A stretch of DNA of 64,000 nucleotides from Mesorhizobium japonicum MAFF 303099 (GCF_000009625.1 NC_002678.2:5426001-5490000), one strand, 5' to 3'. Shown: positions 38,326 to 47,993, counted from the stretch's first letter. Notes: generated by a model not told the origin, from the letters alone. Program-made: numbers and translations.

Positions 38326-39009
38326 ATGATGGATCAGAAAGCCAGCCTGGGTGATTTCGTGCGGGAAATCCGCACCCGCAACCATTGGACGCTGTCGCAA
38401 GTCAGCGCGATGACCGGGCTCGCCATATCGACATTGTCCAAGGTTGAAAACAACCAGATGTCGTTGACCTACGACCGCATTGTCCAGTTGGCCGATGGGC
38501 TGAAGGTCGACATTGTCGAACTGTTCGGGACCCGAGCCACGGAAGCCACCCCGAGCCCACTGGGCCGCCGCACGATCAGCAGGGCAGGCGAGGGCAGGTC
38601 CATCAAGACCAAGAACTACGACTATCTCTATTTGTGCACCGACATCTCGAAAAAGTCGATCGTCCCGATGTTTGGCGTGGCGCACGCCCGCACGATGGAA
38701 GAGTTCGGCGCCTTCATCCGCCACGTCGGTGAGGAATATACCTATGTGGTCGAAGGCGAGCTCGAGCTCCACACCGAACACTATGAGCCAGTGACCTTGA
38801 AGGTCGGCGACTCCGTCTATTTCGACGCAACGATGGGCCATGCATACGTGACGGTCAGCGAGAAGCCGGCGCGCTTTGTCTGCGTTTGCTCCACGTCCGA
38901 GAAAGAACTGATCGACGCGATCGGCTCGTCCTCGATCGCTGAAAGTGCCATTTCGAAACTGGCGCCACGCGCCAATACCGATCAACTGGCGCGTACGATA
39001 AGAAAATAA
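38326..39009 (+). CDS. XRE-cupin transcription regulator
   Basis: Regulator of 227 residues with an N-terminal XRE helix-turn-helix (LGDFVREIRTRNHWTLSQVSAMTGLAISTLSKVENNQ, about 8-45) and a C-terminal cupin (HVGEEYTYVVEGELELHTEHYEPVTLKVGDSVYFDATMGH, about 145-185) that probably binds a small ligand. It is divergent from the D-amino-acid catabolic genes and 95 bp upstream of the peptide transporter operon, so it is the natural candidate to control both. Confidence 0.88.
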   Translation: MMDQKASLGDFVREIRTRNHWTLSQVSAMTGLAISTLSKVENNQMSLTYDRIVQLADGLKVDIVELFGTRATEATPSPLGRRTISRAGEGRSIKTKNYDYLYLCTDISKKSIVPMFGVAHARTMEEFGAFIRHVGEEYTYVVEGELELHTEHYEPVTLKVGDSVYFDATMGHAYVTVSEKPARFVCVCSTSEKELIDAIGSSSIAESAISKLAPRANTDQLARTIRK

Positions 39010-39104
39010 GTTGCGCTTAGGAAAATCGCTGCCTAATCTGATCCTGCGGACAAATTGCCGGAACAGGCGTCGTTCGAGTCCGCCGAACCTCAGAGGGTAG
39101 ATAG

Positions 39105-40646
39105 ATGGTTTTCGCGCACTGGAAGAAGCTGGGCCTAGCCCTTTTAGTTACATCATCGCTTACGCAAACAGCATGGGCCGCTTCGGACGTGCTGGTTCTC
39201 AGCCGGGCGGAGGACGCGCCGACCGCGGACCCTGGCGTCGAGATCAGCAACAGCGGCTATACCTTCATCTATGCCGCCTATGAGCATCTGGTTGCCTACA
39301 AGGGCGCGACCACCGAGGTCGTTCCGGAGCTCGCGGAAAGCTGGTCCGTCGACGACACCAACACGGTCTGGACTTTCAAGCTGGCCCAGGGCCACAAATT
39401 CGATGACGGCACACCTGTCGACGCGGCAGCGGTCAAGTTCAGCTTCGACCGCGCAATGAAGCTCAAGGCCGGCCCTTCCGATGCTTTTCCCGTGCTGAAG
39501 GAAGTTCAGGTCGTCGATCCGGGCACCGTCAAGTTCATCCTGTCGTCGCAGTTCGCACCGTTCCTCTCGACTATGGCCGTCTCCGGCGCGGCCATCATCA
39601 ATCCGAAAGTGATGGAGCATGAAAAAGATGGCGACATGGCCAAGGCATGGCTGGCGGAGCACACGGCCGGCAGTGGCGCCTACAAGATCACCAGCTGGGA
39701 ACGCAACCAGAGCGTCGTCCTCGATCGCAATGAGCATTACGCCGGGTCAACTCCGGCCTTGAAGCAGATCGTGGTGCGCACCGTCGGTGAAATCTCGGCG
39801 CGCCGCCTGCAGCTCGTCAACGGCGATGCCGACATCATCGAACAGGTCCCGGTCGACCAGGCGGCCGCGCTCAAAGGCGATCCCAACATCGTTGTCGAGA
39901 GCAATCCAAGCCTCTACGTCAACTACGTCTATATGAACAACAAACGCCCACCGCTCGACGATGCGCGCGTGCGCCAGGCGATCTCCTATGCCGTGGACTA
40001 CAAGGGCATCGTCGACGGCATCATGCAGGGCCAGGCCGAGCAGATGCGCGGCGCTGTTCCGGACGGCATGTGGGCGCACGACCCCAACGGTTTCCAGTAC
40101 AGCTACGACGTCGAGAAAGCCAAGGCACTGTTGAAGGAAGCCGGCAAATCCGACATCCATCTGACCTACACATTCTCGCAGGCAGACACGGCCTGGGAAC
40201 CGGTCGGCCTCGCCTTGCAGGCAAATCTCGCCGACATTGGCATCAAGCTCGATCTGCAGGCTGTTGCCGACACCACAAAACGCGAAATGGCGGCAAGCGG
40301 CAATTACGACCTGGCGCCTGGCGCATGGACGCCCGATTTCGCCGACCCTTACATGTTCATGAACTACTGGTTCGATCCGGACCGGATGGGCGGCCCGGGT
40401 AACCGCGCCTTCTACAACAATCCCAAGGTTGCCGGCCTTGTTCGCGAGGCCGCTAGCATCATCGACCAGCCGAAGCGCGAGCAGCTCTACCTCGAGGCAC
40501 AGAAGCTGTCGACGCAAGACGCACCCTATCTCTACCTGATGCAGAAGAACGACATCTTCGCGCGGCGGGCCGTGGTCAAGGGCTACGTCTACAACCCGAT
40601 GCTCATCCAGGTCTACAACTTCGCCACCATGTCGAAGTCGGAATGA
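39105..40646 (+). CDS. dipeptide/oligopeptide ABC transporter, periplasmic binding protein
   Basis: SBP family 5 protein of 513 residues with a Sec signal peptide (LGLALLVTSSLTQTAWA, cleaved near residue 25) and family motifs GYTFIYAAYEHLVAY, WTFKLAQGHKFDDGTPVDA and VRQAISYAVDY. It binds peptides or related ligands in the periplasm for import. AGAGGG lies about 7 nt before the ATG. First gene of a five-gene transporter set; D-peptide binding is inferred from the neighbours. Confidence 0.92.
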   Translation: MVFAHWKKLGLALLVTSSLTQTAWAASDVLVLSRAEDAPTADPGVEISNSGYTFIYAAYEHLVAYKGATTEVVPELAESWSVDDTNTVWTFKLAQGHKFDDGTPVDAAAVKFSFDRAMKLKAGPSDAFPVLKEVQVVDPGTVKFILSSQFAPFLSTMAVSGAAIINPKVMEHEKDGDMAKAWLAEHTAGSGAYKITSWERNQSVVLDRNEHYAGSTPALKQIVVRTVGEISARRLQLVNGDADIIEQVPVDQAAALKGDPNIVVESNPSLYVNYVYMNNKRPPLDDARVRQAISYAVDYKGIVDGIMQGQAEQMRGAVPDGMWAHDPNGFQYSYDVEKAKALLKEAGKSDIHLTYTFSQADTAWEPVGLALQANLADIGIKLDLQAVADTTKREMAASGNYDLAPGAWTPDFADPYMFMNYWFDPDRMGGPGNRAFYNNPKVAGLVREAASIIDQPKREQLYLEAQKLSTQDAPYLYLMQKNDIFARRAVVKGYVYNPMLIQVYNFATMSKSE

Positions 40647-40657
40647 GCGCGCGCGAC

Positions 40658-40676
40658 GGAGCGCCGATGGCGCTCC
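40658..40676 (+). repeat. hairpin after the peptide-binding protein gene
   Basis: GGAGCGCC and GGCGCTCC form an 8-bp stem with a 3-nt loop, 12 bp past the stop. Such hairpins between the binding-protein and permease genes often raise expression of the former. The next 230 bp before the permease contain no recognisable gene. Confidence 0.5.
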
Positions 40677-40908
40677 CGTTCGTCGCCCATATGGACCCTG
40701 ACCTTTTCGGCATCCCCGCCTTGCAGAGTGCTGCCACACCAGATGCCTTCCGGACTATCCCCGGAAGCGTCGTGCTGTGCAATCTCGATGATGGCTTGAA
40801 CACGGGAAGCGCCGAACAATGTCTGACGGTCGGGGAGGCGGGACGCCTTTCCGGCCGCCCTGTTCCGTAGGCAAAAGAAGCCCGCAGCGCCGCGAGGACC
40901 GACCTCAG

Positions 40909-41925
40909 ATGACGATCATGCGCATTATCATTCCCCGCTTCGTGATGCTGTTCTTCGTCGTCTTCGGCGTCGCGGTCATCACCTTCATCATTTCCCATCT
41001 GATCCCCGGCGATCCCGCCCGGATGATCGCCGGTGACAGGGCAAGCGTCGAAACGCTGATGAGTGTGCGGCGCGATCTCGGGCTCGATCGGCCAGTGTGG
41101 GATCAATTCGCTATCTACGTCAGCAACCTGCTGCATGGCGACCTCGGTACCTCGCTGCGGACGCGCCGCTCGGTTGCCGGCGACATTGCCACCTTCCTGC
41201 CGGCAACGATGGAGCTCGGCGCCATCTCGCTGATCCTGTCGATCGTGATCGGCATTCCACTCGGCGTAGCGTCCGCCATCTACAAGGACGGACCAATCGA
41301 TCAGGTGGCTCGCACCATCTCGGTCTGCGGTATCTCGATGCCGGTGTTCTGGTTCGCACTGGTGCTGGTGCTGCTGTTCTACGCCAAGCTGCACATTCTG
41401 CCCGGGAGCGGTCGCATCGACATGGGCATTGCGTTGCCAACGCGCATCACCGGCTTCTTCCTGATCGATTCCCTGCTCGAAGGCCGCATGGACGCTTTCT
41501 GGAGCAGCGTGCGGCATCTCATCTTGCCTTCCGCCGTGCTCGCCTTTGCCAATCTCGGCGTCATCACGCGCCAGATCCGGGCTTCGATGCTGGACGTCCT
41601 TCAGGAGGACTACATCCGAACGGCTCGCGCCAGTGGCCTGCGACGCCGGGTCATCATCTTCAACCATGCCTTGCGCAACGCATTGATCCCGTCGATCACG
41701 CTGCTTGGCCTGGCGCTCGGCGACCTTCTCTACGGCGCGGTGCTGACCGAGACCGTGTTCGCATGGCCGGGCATGGGCACCTATGTCGTGACCTCGATCC
41801 AGACTCTCGATTTCCCGGCGATCATGGGGTTCACCGTGGTTGCATCGATCGGCTACGTCCTCATCAACCTGATCGTCGACATCGCCTACATGTTCGCCGA
41901 TCCGCAGATCAGGGAGATCGGGTGA
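40909..41925 (+). CDS. peptide ABC transporter permease 1 (DppB-like)
   Basis: Inner-membrane permease of 338 residues with about six helices, the N-terminal TFIISHLIPGDPARMI motif of the DppB/OppB family and the EAA loop (YIRTARASGLRRRVIIFNHALRNALIP). The ATG at 40909 gives the typical short lead to the first helix. Its stop overlaps the start of permease 2 (TGATG). Confidence 0.93.
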   Translation: MTIMRIIIPRFVMLFFVVFGVAVITFIISHLIPGDPARMIAGDRASVETLMSVRRDLGLDRPVWDQFAIYVSNLLHGDLGTSLRTRRSVAGDIATFLPATMELGAISLILSIVIGIPLGVASAIYKDGPIDQVARTISVCGISMPVFWFALVLVLLFYAKLHILPGSGRIDMGIALPTRITGFFLIDSLLEGRMDAFWSSVRHLILPSAVLAFANLGVITRQIRASMLDVLQEDYIRTARASGLRRRVIIFNHALRNALIPSITLLGLALGDLLYGAVLTETVFAWPGMGTYVVTSIQTLDFPAIMGFTVVASIGYVLINLIVDIAYMFADPQIREIG

Positions 41926-42818
41926 TGAGCGTCGCATCTTCGACAACACAAAGTGTCGCCGCCGCCGCTGGCTGGAAGTCGCGATTACATTTTTTCTGGT
42001 ATCTGACCCGCCGCAGCCCACTGACGCTGGTTGGGGCGGTGATCATCTTGATGGTCATCGTGATGATCGTCGCCGCGCCGCTGATTGCACCCTACAATCC
42101 CGACAAGCTGATGCTGTCCGCGCGTCTGCAGCCACCGAGCGCGCTTCACTGGTTCGGTACCGACGAAGTCGGTCGCGACCTGTTTTCACGCATCATCTAC
42201 GGGTCGCGTGCCTCATGCGTCGCGGCGTTCATGATCGTCCTGATATCGGTGAGCATCGGCGTGATCATTGGCTGCATGTCTGCCATACTGGGTGGTCGCA
42301 TCGATACGGCGATCATGCGACTGATGGATGTCATCATGGCGCTGCCGGCGCTGGTTCTGGCGATGGCGCTCGCGGCGGCACTCGGCCCGAGCCTGGTCAA
42401 CTCGATGCTGGCCGTGGCGATGGTGCGCATACCGGCCTATGTGCGGCTGGCTCGCGGGCAGACGCTGTCCTTGAGGGAACGGGTCTTCGTCAAGGCGGCG
42501 CGCACCTTCGGCGCCTCGCCACTCTACATCCTGCGCTGGCATGTCCTGCCCAATGCGATGTCGCCGATCATCGTGCAGGCAACGCTTGACCTTGGCGGCA
42601 TTGTGCTTATTGCCGCGGCGTTGAGCTTCATCGGACTTGGCGCACAGCCGCCGACGTCTGAATGGGGGGCGCTGGTCAGCACGGGGCGCAACTATATCCT
42701 CGACCAATGGTGGTACTGCACCTTCCCCGGCCTTGCCATCCTGATCACCGCGATGGGCTGCAACCTGCTTGGCGACGGCATTCGCGACATGCTCGATCCA
42801 CGGTTGGGGGGACGATGA
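41925..42818 (+). CDS. peptide ABC transporter permease 2 (DppC-like)
   Basis: Inner-membrane permease of 297 residues with the DppC/OppC N-terminal pattern (HWFGTDEVGRDLFSRIIYG) and the EAA loop (FVKAARTFGASPLYILRWHVLPNAMSP). It is translationally coupled to both neighbours through one-base and four-base overlaps. Confidence 0.93.
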   Translation: MSVASSTTQSVAAAAGWKSRLHFFWYLTRRSPLTLVGAVIILMVIVMIVAAPLIAPYNPDKLMLSARLQPPSALHWFGTDEVGRDLFSRIIYGSRASCVAAFMIVLISVSIGVIIGCMSAILGGRIDTAIMRLMDVIMALPALVLAMALAAALGPSLVNSMLAVAMVRIPAYVRLARGQTLSLRERVFVKAARTFGASPLYILRWHVLPNAMSPIIVQATLDLGGIVLIAAALSFIGLGAQPPTSEWGALVSTGRNYILDQWWYCTFPGLAILITAMGCNLLGDGIRDMLDPRLGGR

Positions 42819-43858
42819 TGGTGGCGGCATCCGAAATCCTGAAGCCTACCGGGCAAAAACCCGTGGCCCTGACTATCGACGGCCTGTCGCTGGAATTTCC
42901 CACCTACGCCGGAGCGATCAAGGCGCTCGACGACGTGACGATCGAAATCGGCGCGTCCGAGATCGTTGGCCTGGTCGGCGAGTCGGGATGCGGCAAGTCG
43001 GTGACCACGATGGCGGCGACAAGGCTCCTGCCGGAGGGCCGCTACCGCGTCACCGCGGGCAGTATCCGCCTGTTTGGCCGCGATCCGTTCGCGATGGATG
43101 AAACCGAACTCCAGGACGTTCGCGGCAAGCTCGTCTCGACCATCTTCCAGGAGCCGATGAACGCGCTCAATCCGACCATCCGGATTGGCCGTCAACTTGT
43201 CGGCGTCATCCAGCGCCACGAAGCGGTCAGTGAGGCCGAAGCCGAGCGCACGGCGCGCGGCATTCTCAAGGACATGCTGATCGCGGAACCCGAGCGGATC
43301 ATGCGGGCCTATCCGTTCGAACTGTCGGGCGGCATGCGCCAACGCGTGCTCATCGCCATGGCCTTCTCGTGCAACCCCGGCTTGATCATCGCCGACGAGC
43401 CGACCACGGCTCTGGATGTGACGGTGCAGGCCGTCATCCTTCGCCTGATCCTCGATCGCGCCAAGCGAACCGGCACCTCGGTTGTCTTCATTTCGCACAA
43501 CATTGCTGTTGTCTCACAGCTCTGCGACCGGCTGTACGTCATGTATGCGGGCCGCATCGTCGAGTCCGGCCCGACGCGGGCCGTTCTGGAAGCGCCACAG
43601 CACCCCTACACTCAAGCGCTGCTGCGCTGTCTGCCGGAGCGGGTGGAGCCGAAAGCGGAACTGGAGGCCATCCCCGGAACCGTGCCCAATCTGCTTGATC
43701 CCCCGCCGGGCTGTTTCTACCGGCCACGCTGTCCGGAAGCCAACGATCGATGTTTCGCAAAGCCTCCTTCGATGGCGCCTGCTCCCGATCATATCGTCGC
43801 CTGCTGGCGGCGCGAGACAATCCAACCATCGATCAAGGCGCGCGAGGCCACGCAATGA
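42815..43858 (+). CDS. peptide ABC transporter ATP-binding protein (DppD-like)
   Basis: ATPase of 347 residues with Walker A GESGCGKS, Q-loop IFQEPMNALNP, signature LSGGMRQRVLIAMA, Walker B LIIADEPTTALD and the C-terminal oligopeptide-transporter domain with conserved cysteines (PPPGCFYRPRCPEANDRC) that in this family may hold an Fe-S cluster. Overlaps permease 2 by four bases and DppF by four bases. Confidence 0.93.
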   Translation: MMVAASEILKPTGQKPVALTIDGLSLEFPTYAGAIKALDDVTIEIGASEIVGLVGESGCGKSVTTMAATRLLPEGRYRVTAGSIRLFGRDPFAMDETELQDVRGKLVSTIFQEPMNALNPTIRIGRQLVGVIQRHEAVSEAEAERTARGILKDMLIAEPERIMRAYPFELSGGMRQRVLIAMAFSCNPGLIIADEPTTALDVTVQAVILRLILDRAKRTGTSVVFISHNIAVVSQLCDRLYVMYAGRIVESGPTRAVLEAPQHPYTQALLRCLPERVEPKAELEAIPGTVPNLLDPPPGCFYRPRCPEANDRCFAKPPSMAPAPDHIVACWRRETIQPSIKAREATQ

Positions 43859-44880
43859 CGGCCGCGCCTCTTCTCAGCGTCGAAGACCTTACCGTCAATT
43901 TTCCGATTCCCGGGGGCTGGTTCGGCCGGGCCACCTCCCATGTCCATGCCGTCAACAAGGTGGACCTGACGATCCGCCCGGGGGAAAGCCTAGGCATCGT
44001 CGGCGAGTCCGGGTGTGGTAAAAGCACGCTCGTCCAAGCGATTATCGGCCTTGTCGAGCGCAGCTCGGGCAAGGTGGTGATCGACGGCCAGGATTTTCAC
44101 GAAGCGCGTGGCAGGCGCAAACGTGAAATCCGCCAGCAGATGCAGATCGTGTTCCAGGATCCACAATCCTCGCTCAATCCACGCCTGCCGGTCTGGCGCC
44201 TGATCACCGAGCCGCTGCATGTGCGCGGGGGAATGTCGAAAGCCGCGCTGCGGGCGCGTGCCGCCGAACTCGCTGCTTCCGTCGGCCTGCGGCCGGAGCA
44301 CCTGGATCGACGGCCGCATGAATTCTCCGGCGGCCAGCGGCAGCGCATCGCGGTTGCGCGGGCGATCAGCACCGATCCGGACCTGTTGATCCTCGATGAG
44401 CCGACGTCCGCGCTCGACGTGTCCGTGCAGGCGCAGATCATCAACCTGTTGCTGAAACTTCAGCGTGAGCTCGGCCTTGCCTATCTGATGATCTCGCACG
44501 ACGTTTCGCTGGTGCGCCACTTCTGCGATCGCGTGGCGGTGATGTATCTTGGCCAGATTGTCGAGGCCGGACCAGCGGTGCAGGTGCTCGATTCTCCGGC
44601 GCATCCCTATACCAGAACCTTGCTGGCCACGGTTCCGAGCCTCAAGCACCCGCTGCCCGAGCTTGCTGCGACCCGTGTCGGCGAGCTTCCCAACAACCGG
44701 ATTTTGCCAACCGGCTGCTATTATCGCGACCGCTGCTCGTTCGCCGCCGCAGGCTGCGACAGCCTGCAGCCTCTCGCCGAATTCGGCGATCGTGCCGGAA
44801 CCGTCAGCATGTCACCGCCGGACAAGGCGGCATGGCCGCGCTCGGTACGATGTCACCGCGCGCAGGCGGGTGATATCTGA
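43855..44880 (+). CDS. peptide ABC transporter ATP-binding protein (DppF-like)
   Basis: ATPase of 341 residues with Walker A GESGCGKST, signature FSGGQRQRIAVARA, Walker B LLILDEPTSALD and the C-terminal cysteine motif (PTGCYYRDRCSFAAAGC). It completes a heterodimeric ATPase pair with the preceding gene. It ends 78 bp before the convergent M81 peptidase gene. Confidence 0.93.
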   Translation: MTAAPLLSVEDLTVNFPIPGGWFGRATSHVHAVNKVDLTIRPGESLGIVGESGCGKSTLVQAIIGLVERSSGKVVIDGQDFHEARGRRKREIRQQMQIVFQDPQSSLNPRLPVWRLITEPLHVRGGMSKAALRARAAELAASVGLRPEHLDRRPHEFSGGQRQRIAVARAISTDPDLLILDEPTSALDVSVQAQIINLLLKLQRELGLAYLMISHDVSLVRHFCDRVAVMYLGQIVEAGPAVQVLDSPAHPYTRTLLATVPSLKHPLPELAATRVGELPNNRILPTGCYYRDRCSFAAAGCDSLQPLAEFGDRAGTVSMSPPDKAAWPRSVRCHRAQAGDI

Positions 44881-44958
44881 AAGCCGATGGTGGGCGGGCG
44901 CGGAGGGCGGTCGACCTACCCTGTTCGCGCGCCGCGAAACGCTGAAGCCTGGCGTTGA

Positions 44959-46425
44959 TTATAGCGCCAATTCCGCGAATGGCTCCGCGACCTTCGGCCA
45001 GTATGGCTGCCGCAGCTTGGTGTATGCCAGATCGCGGAAATTGGGCTGCAGCGCTCCGGGCGCGGCCACATAGAGAATGTCCTTGGCGATCGGCTCGAAA
45101 CCGGCCCGGAAATGATTGCTCGACTTGACGACCACGATCTTGCGAGTGGCGGGATCAAGGCCAAGCGCGGTCATGCATTCGGGATGGAAGGTTTGCGTGC
45201 GCACGCTGTTGATCACCAGATCGATGCCGTCGGCGCTGACCCAGGCGGCGTCGCCGATCGGCAGCGGCACCGCGCCAAAGCGCTGGGTGATGCCGGAAGC
45301 GATGCGGCGCACGGTGACGTTGAGGTCGAGCGGCTCGCCGGATGCCGCCCCGATCTTGCCGCCGATCCGAAGCGGCAGCGTCGCGCCTTCGCCGGCGGCC
45401 TGGCAAAGCCGCACCGCAATGGGATCCCAGTACAGGCAGCTGGCGACGTCGCGTATGCCGCGTTCGATCACCCGGCGAATGATGAAGGTGGAGTCGCCTG
45501 GAGCGCCGCCGCCTGCATTGTCCGATACGTCAGCCAGCACGACCGGGCCGCCGTCGGTCGCCATCGCGCGATCAAGCGCGTCGTCGATGGTGAGATGATG
45601 GGGTTCGAGCGCATTGCGCAGCGCGAAAATCTCGCGGCCAAAGGCCGACGCGACTTGGTGCGCCTTGCCTGCGTCGCGATCGGCCACGACCAGCATCTTG
45701 GCGCCGACATCGGCGACATCGCCCCAGGGGAAACCGTGGCCGAACGACACCGACAGGATGCCGTCGCGGCCTTGGCTCGCCTTCATGCGGTCGACCAGCC
45801 CGCGCAAGGGTTGTTGATGGGGCCTGAAGGTGCCGATCATGCGGCAATCGAACAGCGCCATCACCGGGCGGATCTCTCCGGCCAGCACCTTGACCATCAG
45901 CTCGAACAGATGGCCGGCGCGCTCCTCGATGTCGGTGTGGGGATATTCCATATAGGCCACGATCATGGTGGCGCTTTCCATCATGCGCCGCGTCAAATGG
46001 CAGTGCAGATCGAGCTCCGCGCCAATGGGGATATCGGGTCCGACCAGCGCACGGACATGGGCTAGCAGATCGCCTTCGACATCGTCGTAACCCTCGGCAA
46101 CGCAAGCGCCGTGCAAGGCGAGAAGCACGGCGTCCACCGGCATGGCAGCTTTGAGGTCGCGCAGGATTTCGCTACGGAAATCTTCGTAGACGGAGCGTGT
46201 CGTCGTGCCGCCGGGCTCCGCCACTGCGCATAGGCTCTCGACAACAGTCCAGCCGCGCTCGCGAGCGGCATTGTGCCAGACAAAGAGTTGTGAAGAGCAG
46301 CAATTCAGCGGCTTCGTCGTGGCGTCGCCATGCGCAACCTGGCCCTCGACAAAGGCCTCATGGCCGGTGCGTATCGGAGAAAACGTGTTGGTTTCGGTGT
46401 CCAATCCAGCAATGAACAACTTCAC
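44959..46425 (-). CDS. M81 family metallopeptidase (MlrC-like)
   Basis: Zinc metallopeptidase of 488 residues. Family features: the start KLFIAGLDTETNTFSPIRTG, HGACVAEGYDDVEGD around 110-125 and the metal-binding ELDLHCHLTRRMMES near 145-160, followed by the MlrC C-terminal domain. MlrC cleaves short peptides with D-residues released from linear microcystin. The GTG at 46425 gives the usual family N-terminus with AGAGGTGG just upstream; an ATG at 46455 is the alternative. It converges on the peptide transporter and carries the shared ATTGATCA motif upstream. Confidence 0.86.
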   Translation of the reverse strand: MKLFIAGLDTETNTFSPIRTGHEAFVEGQVAHGDATTKPLNCCSSQLFVWHNAARERGWTVVESLCAVAEPGGTTTRSVYEDFRSEILRDLKAAMPVDAVLLALHGACVAEGYDDVEGDLLAHVRALVGPDIPIGAELDLHCHLTRRMMESATMIVAYMEYPHTDIEERAGHLFELMVKVLAGEIRPVMALFDCRMIGTFRPHQQPLRGLVDRMKASQGRDGILSVSFGHGFPWGDVADVGAKMLVVADRDAGKAHQVASAFGREIFALRNALEPHHLTIDDALDRAMATDGGPVVLADVSDNAGGGAPGDSTFIIRRVIERGIRDVASCLYWDPIAVRLCQAAGEGATLPLRIGGKIGAASGEPLDLNVTVRRIASGITQRFGAVPLPIGDAAWVSADGIDLVINSVRTQTFHPECMTALGLDPATRKIVVVKSSNHFRAGFEPIAKDILYVAAPGALQPNFRDLAYTKLRQPYWPKVAEPFAELAL

Positions 46426-46453
46426 GAAACCACCTCTGGCGCCGACATGAAAC

Positions 46454-46469
46454 AACTTTTATGATCAAT
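46454..46469 (-). promoter_or_regulatory. possible operator upstream of the M81 peptidase
   Basis: The minus strand reads ATTGATCATAAAAGTT, close to ATTGATCAAGAAGTT at 38242-38256 beside the XRE-cupin gene. It lies 29-44 bp upstream of the GTG start in an otherwise GC-rich genome. Confidence 0.4.
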
Positions 46470-46533
46470 ATAAAAGAGTTTATGTTCGGAAAGTCAATTG
46501 CCGACAGACCTTGAAAATATGGGCATCGCAAAG

Positions 46534-47164
46534 TTATCGACGAGCGGGCACAGAGATCGCCGTGAAGTTGGGTTTCGCGAATGCTGCTGCGCAAGCACGA
46601 GATTTGGGGCAGCGCCTGCTCCACCACCCGGCCCGTGTCGCAGGACTGCGTTTCACCAGGACCCAACTCACGACCAGAAGCCACGCGATGCAAATGACGG
46701 GCGAAATGGACCGCGAATAGGCACCGTCCGATCCCCAGAAGCCGCCACGTAACCAAGTGGTGCCGCCCAGCAATACAAGCACGACGGCCGCGACACCCAC
46801 CGCGAAGAGCGCGTTCGAGATCAGTTTGGAAACGAACTCAACGCGACGCTGGCCCACGCGAATGTCGCCGCCGCGCCCCAACCGTCCTGTCCCGCATCAG
46901 CCAAAGTGGTCCTGAGTGCTGCCGCAAACACATGAGATTGAGGACGGCGAAGCCGGAGAAAACCGCAGCGATCAGGATCCGCGTGCGCCCGCCCTCGTAA
47001 AAGGCGACCAATGCGTCGGCTGGCGCACCGACCTGCGGCTGATAGCCATAAATGATGTACGCGATGATGAAGAGGCCGACGGCCTGGATGCCACTCGACC
47101 GCCACAAGCGTTCCCAGAAGGCAGGTGTGGCGTATGTGTTGGTAGATGCGGGGGACGTGCTCAT
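46534..47164 (-). pseudogene. decayed membrane protein gene
   Basis: Fragments of one integral membrane protein lie in three frames: MSTSPASTNTYATPAFWERL with the helices VGLFIIAYIIYGYQ and ILIAAVFSGFAVLNLM; then FAAALRTTLADAGQDGWGAA; then LISNALFAVGVAAVVLVLLG and ISPVICIAWLLVVSWVLV. At least one frameshift (near 46920) and one internal deletion (near 46850) separate them. I do not know the family's function. It is next to the short winged-helix regulator on the same strand. Confidence 0.6.
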
Positions 47165-47273
47165 CGTCTTTGCCCCCTCAGGTTGAACTGGGTCCAAGGC
47201 GCCCAGTCGTCCGGCCGAATCCATTTCGGCGTCTCGGATCGCTGTGGGTACGCATCAGCCCCTCTCCAGAGTC

Positions 47274-47801
47274 TCAAGGCCCCGCAGTGGGAACGCCGTA
47301 CGCTCCGTACTCTGAAGGCGCTTGAATCTGAAGGCGCTCTTCAAGCGCCGGAACAATTGGGCGCATCGTTTCAAGCGACGCTTTCCGTTGAAGCGGCGTA
47401 TGGACTGAAGCAACGAATTGGTAGCCACGCCCGGGGATGTTGATGATGAACCGATTTCCATCCCGTCCGTCGCGCAAAACGCGGCGCAATGCCGAGATGT
47501 GGACGGTGAGATTGGTAGGCACGACAAAGACATCGGGCCAAACGCGGGCCATCAGTTCCTGCTTGCTGACGAGCTCGCCTGGGCGCTCAAGCAAGGCGAT
47601 CAGGATGCCCAGCGCGCGACTTCCGAGCGGCACCGGTTTGTCGCCCTCCAACAGAAGAAACTGTTTCGGAAACAGAAGAAACGGTCCGAATGCGATTTCG
47701 CCTCTCACCCTTAGTTGGGGCCGGGGATCAAATTGCGTGGGCGCTGTCGGGCTGGACGAGGGCAAGCGGTCAAAGATCATAGTCAATCCTGATGCGCTCA
47801 T
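47274..47801 (-). CDS. short winged-helix (OmpR/PhoB-type DNA-binding) protein
   Basis: Protein of 175 residues whose middle (about 35-130) is a transcriptional-regulatory C-terminal-type winged helix (LGSRALGILIALLERPGELVSKQELMARVWPD, HISALRRVLRDGRDGNRFIINIPGRGYQFVA). The same domain opens the large STAND regulator at 48889-51747, where it is followed by an ATPase. Here no ATPase follows, so this is either a stand-alone DNA-binding protein or a truncated copy of such a regulator. The adjacent gene is decayed, which favours truncation. Confidence 0.7.
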   Translation of the reverse strand: MSASGLTMIFDRLPSSSPTAPTQFDPRPQLRVRGEIAFGPFLLFPKQFLLLEGDKPVPLGSRALGILIALLERPGELVSKQELMARVWPDVFVVPTNLTVHISALRRVLRDGRDGNRFIINIPGRGYQFVASVHTPLQRKASLETMRPIVPALEERLQIQAPSEYGAYGVPTAGP

Positions 47802-47993
47802 GGTGACCTCGCTTGCGTTAGGGACCCGTTTTATGCCTCAGCATTTACTCCGACGCCGCGAGAAGTGCCCGTTATAGGATGTGATGCTTTGTTAGTTCCT
47901 GCGAGGCGCACCATTTCCTGTTCGAAAATTGGAGGAGAGAGCCAACTGGGCAAACGGGCAACGACCGCGTCGAGTCGGCCCAACTTCGCGCGG

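Noticed and set aside
40647..40870. 75-codon open frame after the peptide-binding protein
   Set aside because: It overlaps the hairpin, has no ribosome site or motif, and reads as intergenic sequence.
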